Shown here: positions 62,217 through 64,000 of the stretch, piece by piece
How the letters are laid out: each line of letters starts with the position of its first letter
How positions within the stretch are numbered: the stretch's first letter is position 1
Source of the DNA: CAVPWP01 sp963709395
GTDB lineage: Bacteria > Pseudomonadota > Alphaproteobacteria > Rhodobacterales > Rhodobacteraceae
Direction of reading: 5' to 3'
Length of the DNA: 64,000 bases
Assembly (NCBI GenBank): GCA_963709395.1
Contig: CAVPWP010000012.1
Coordinates: 124,001 to 188,000, forward strand
The notes under the pieces: generated by a model
Database searches by the model: none
The model's input: the letters and a program-made list of their open reading frames with translations, nothing else
Told to the model about the DNA's origin: nothing
Made by a program: the position numbers and the translations under genes

Positions 62217-63708
62217 TCAGAACTCGCCCGCGCCCTGTTGCCAGGCCTTGGCCAGGTTGCCGAAGCGGGTGAACCGGCCCTCGAAGCTGAGTTCCACATG
62301 GCCGATCGGGCCGTGGCGCTGCTTTCCGATGATGACCTCGGCCCGTCCGTGAAGCCGTTCCATCTCTTCCTGCCACTTCGCCATGGCTTCGAGATCGTGG
62401 TCGCCCGGCTTTTCCCGTTCCTTGTAGTATTCCTCGCGGAAGACGAACATCACGACATCCGCATCCTGCTCGATCGACCCCGACTCCCGCAGGTCCGACA
62501 GCTGCGGGCGCTTGTCGTCGCGCGATTCCACCTGCCGCGAAAGCTGCGACAGCGCGACCACGGGAATGTCGAGTTCCTTGGCGATGGCCTTGAGGCCCTG
62601 GGTGATCTCGCTGACCTCGTTCACGCGGCTGTCCTTGGCCGTGGCCGGGCGCACGAGCTGCAGGTAGTCGACGATCAGCACGTCGAGCCCGTGCTCGCGC
62701 TTGAGCCGCCGGGCGCGGGCGGCAAGCTGGCTGATCGGCAGGGCAGGGGTGTCGTCTATGAAGAGCGGGCAGGCCTCGAGCGTCTTGGCGGCCTCGACGA
62801 AGCGGCGGAACTCGCCTTCGGTCATGTCGCCGCGGCGGATCTGTTCGCTGGGCACTTCGGCGGCTTCCGACAGGATCCGCGCGGCCAGCTGTTCGGCCGA
62901 CATCTCGAGGCTGAAAAAGCCCACGACGCCGCCGCCCACCGACCCTTCCGAGCCGTCGGGCAGCGCGCCCCTTGCGATAGGTCCGGGCGATGTTGAAGGC
63001 GATGTTGGTCGCCAGCGAGGTCTTGCCCATCGACGGACGCCCGGCCAGGATCAGAAGGTCCGACTTGTGCAGCCCGCCGAGCTTCTTGTCGAGATCGGCA
63101 AGCCCGGTCGAGATGCCGGCAAGCCCGCCGTCGCGCTGGTAGGCCGCGTTGGCCATGTTCACCGCGTCGGTCACCGCCTTGAGGAACGACTGGAAGCCCT
63201 GGCCCGACTGGCCGGCCTCGCCCAGCTTGTAAAGCGCCTGTTCGGCCTCGACGATCTGTTCCTTGGGCTCGCTCTCCACCTCGACGCGGGCCGCCTTGGC
63301 CGAGATGTCGCGCCCAAGTCCGATCAGCGAACGCCGGATCGCAAGATCGTGGATCATCTGCGCATAGTCGCGCGCGGCGAAGGACGAGATCGCGGACCCC
63401 GCGAGCCGCGCGAGATACGCCGGACCGCCCAGCTCCTTCAGACCGGAATCGTCCTCGAGAAACGCCTTGAGCGTCACCGGCGAGGCCAGCGCGTTCTTGG
63501 CGATGCGCGCGGCCGCCACCTCGTAGATGCGTGCGTGCACCGGGTCGAAGAAATGGCTTTCGTTGATGACGGACGCGACCCTGTCGTAGATCTCGTTGTT
63601 CGTCAGGATCGCGCCCAGAAGCTGCTGCTCGGCCTCGATGTTGTGCGGCAGCGTGTCGACGCTGCCATCGTCCTCTCGGCTTTTGCCGATTGCCCGGATC
63701 TCGTTCAT
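62217..63708 (-). CDS. dnaB: Replicative DNA helicase DnaB (one apparent indel)
   Basis: About 496 residues after correction, from the ATG at 63708. The N-terminal DnaB domain is LPHNIEAEQQLLGAILTNNEIYDRV. The RecA-like motor has Walker A LAGRPSMGKTSLATNIAFN, SLEMSAEQLAARI, VDYLQLVRP (Walker B) and the terminal arginine-finger region QDADVVMFVFREEYY. An extra G near 62970, after ARTYRKG, breaks the frame in the middle. Because the gene is essential, this indel is almost surely an error. The longer upstream frame has no DnaB similarity. Confidence 0.96.
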
Positions 63709-63784
63709 GCCTGTCCCTGCCTGTTGGTCGGCATCCCTACTCTCAGACGCGCCCGCGGGAAACAGGGAAATCTCGGTGGATCGT

Positions 63785-63904
63785 TGCCGGGATAACCCTG
63801 TAGACAACTGGCCCGGACGCAATGGGCGTCCATATATTGTGGCTCGAATGCTGTCTGCCACCTAATAAAGACGGAATGCGCGATTCGCTCAATGCTTATC
63901 CCCA
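63785..63904 (-). promoter_or_regulatory. dnaB leader region with DnaA-box-like sequences
   Basis: The 213-base gap between dnaB and the next gene is markedly more AT-rich than the rest of the window. It holds TTATCCCCA (63896-63904), one mismatch from the DnaA consensus, and a second weaker match (GTTATCCCG on the minus strand, 63789-63797 region). A CATATATTG stretch at 63831-63839 could act as a -10. This is probably the dnaB promoter; DnaA control is speculative. Confidence 0.35.
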
Positions 63905-63921
63905 AGCCGTCCACAGGCCGG

Positions 63922-64000
63922 TCAGCCGCCGGCGCGCGCCGCCTGCCAGCCTGCGGGATCGTTCAGAAAGGCCTCGACCTCGGAAAGCGTTGCGCCGTCA
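63922..64000 (-). CDS. C-terminal end of a gene upstream of dnaB, possibly orotate phosphoribosyltransferase
   Basis: Only the last 25 residues are in the window, ending LSEVEAFLNDPAGWQAARAGG before the TGA at 63922-63924. The AFLNDPxGWxAA tail resembles PyrE of Rhodobacterales, which often sits next to dnaB. The fragment is too short to be sure. Confidence 0.45.
   Translation of the reverse strand, partial: DGATLSEVEAFLNDPAGWQAARAGG

Overview
The window is GC-rich and densely packed, with most genes overlapping by ATGA or GTGA. It looks like a chromosomal segment from an alphaproteobacterium of the Rhodobacterales (Rhodobacter/Paracoccus-like). The main evidence is a complete 14-subunit nuo (complex I) operon interrupted by the lineage-typical extra genes: a sulfotransferase, an extended NuoE, a DUF5337-like protein and a carboxymuconolactone decarboxylase-like protein. 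RNase J, coaX and birA follow nuo, and there is also a leucine-degradation (liu) cluster and a tatABC/surE/pcm/LytM block. I saw no tRNA, rRNA, CRISPR array, IS element or intact prophage.

Layout. 1-2.1 kb: pepT (partial) and moaA on the minus strand, then a lipoprotein. 2.1-4.6 kb: an acyl-CoA synthetase with two indels, then a decayed HNH restriction-type endonuclease of lower GC. 4.6-8.5 kb, minus strand: alkD-like glycosylase, glmS and glmU (UDP-GlcNAc synthesis). 8.6-10.6 kb: a HAD phosphatase and a DegT-family aminotransferase. 10.6-19.2 kb: the leucine/isovalerate operon (ivd, mccB, mccA, mvaB, liuC) with four unrelated small genes embedded, preceded by a perfect palindromic operator. 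19.3-38.8 kb: nuoA-N with nine accessory genes, continuing into birA, coaX, rnj and gph up to 42.6 kb. 42.65-46 kb, minus strand: a DEAD-box helicase and prfC. 46.1-52.6 kb: small single genes (cupin, SnoaL-like, SDR, universal stress protein, orphan ABC ATPase, holin-like protein, divergent Lrp/LysE pair, WYL regulator, ABM-fold protein). 52.8-55.4 kb: tatA-tatB-tatC and a DUF815 ATPase. 55.4-63.7 kb, minus strand: a LytM/LysM lipoprotein, pcm, surE, an SDR, a dienelactone hydrolase, purF, a lipoprotein and dnaB, ending in a probable pyrE tail.

How the genes work together. The liu genes take isovaleryl-CoA to acetyl-CoA plus acetoacetate, and the biotin carboxylase MccA would need a biotin ligase such as the birA product downstream of nuo. 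The nuo genes build the proton-pumping NADH:quinone oxidoreductase. The accessory genes inside nuo are co-directional and translationally coupled, so they are probably co-expressed with complex I.

Quality caveat. About 25 single-base indels interrupt otherwise well-conserved genes, including dnaB, nuoL, tatC, birA and mccA. Roughly nine in ten are +1 insertions. I read these as assembly or sequencing errors and give the reconciled gene span for each. The HNH gene is different: it has several frameshifts, stop codons, eroded motifs and a different base composition, so I call it a true pseudogene.
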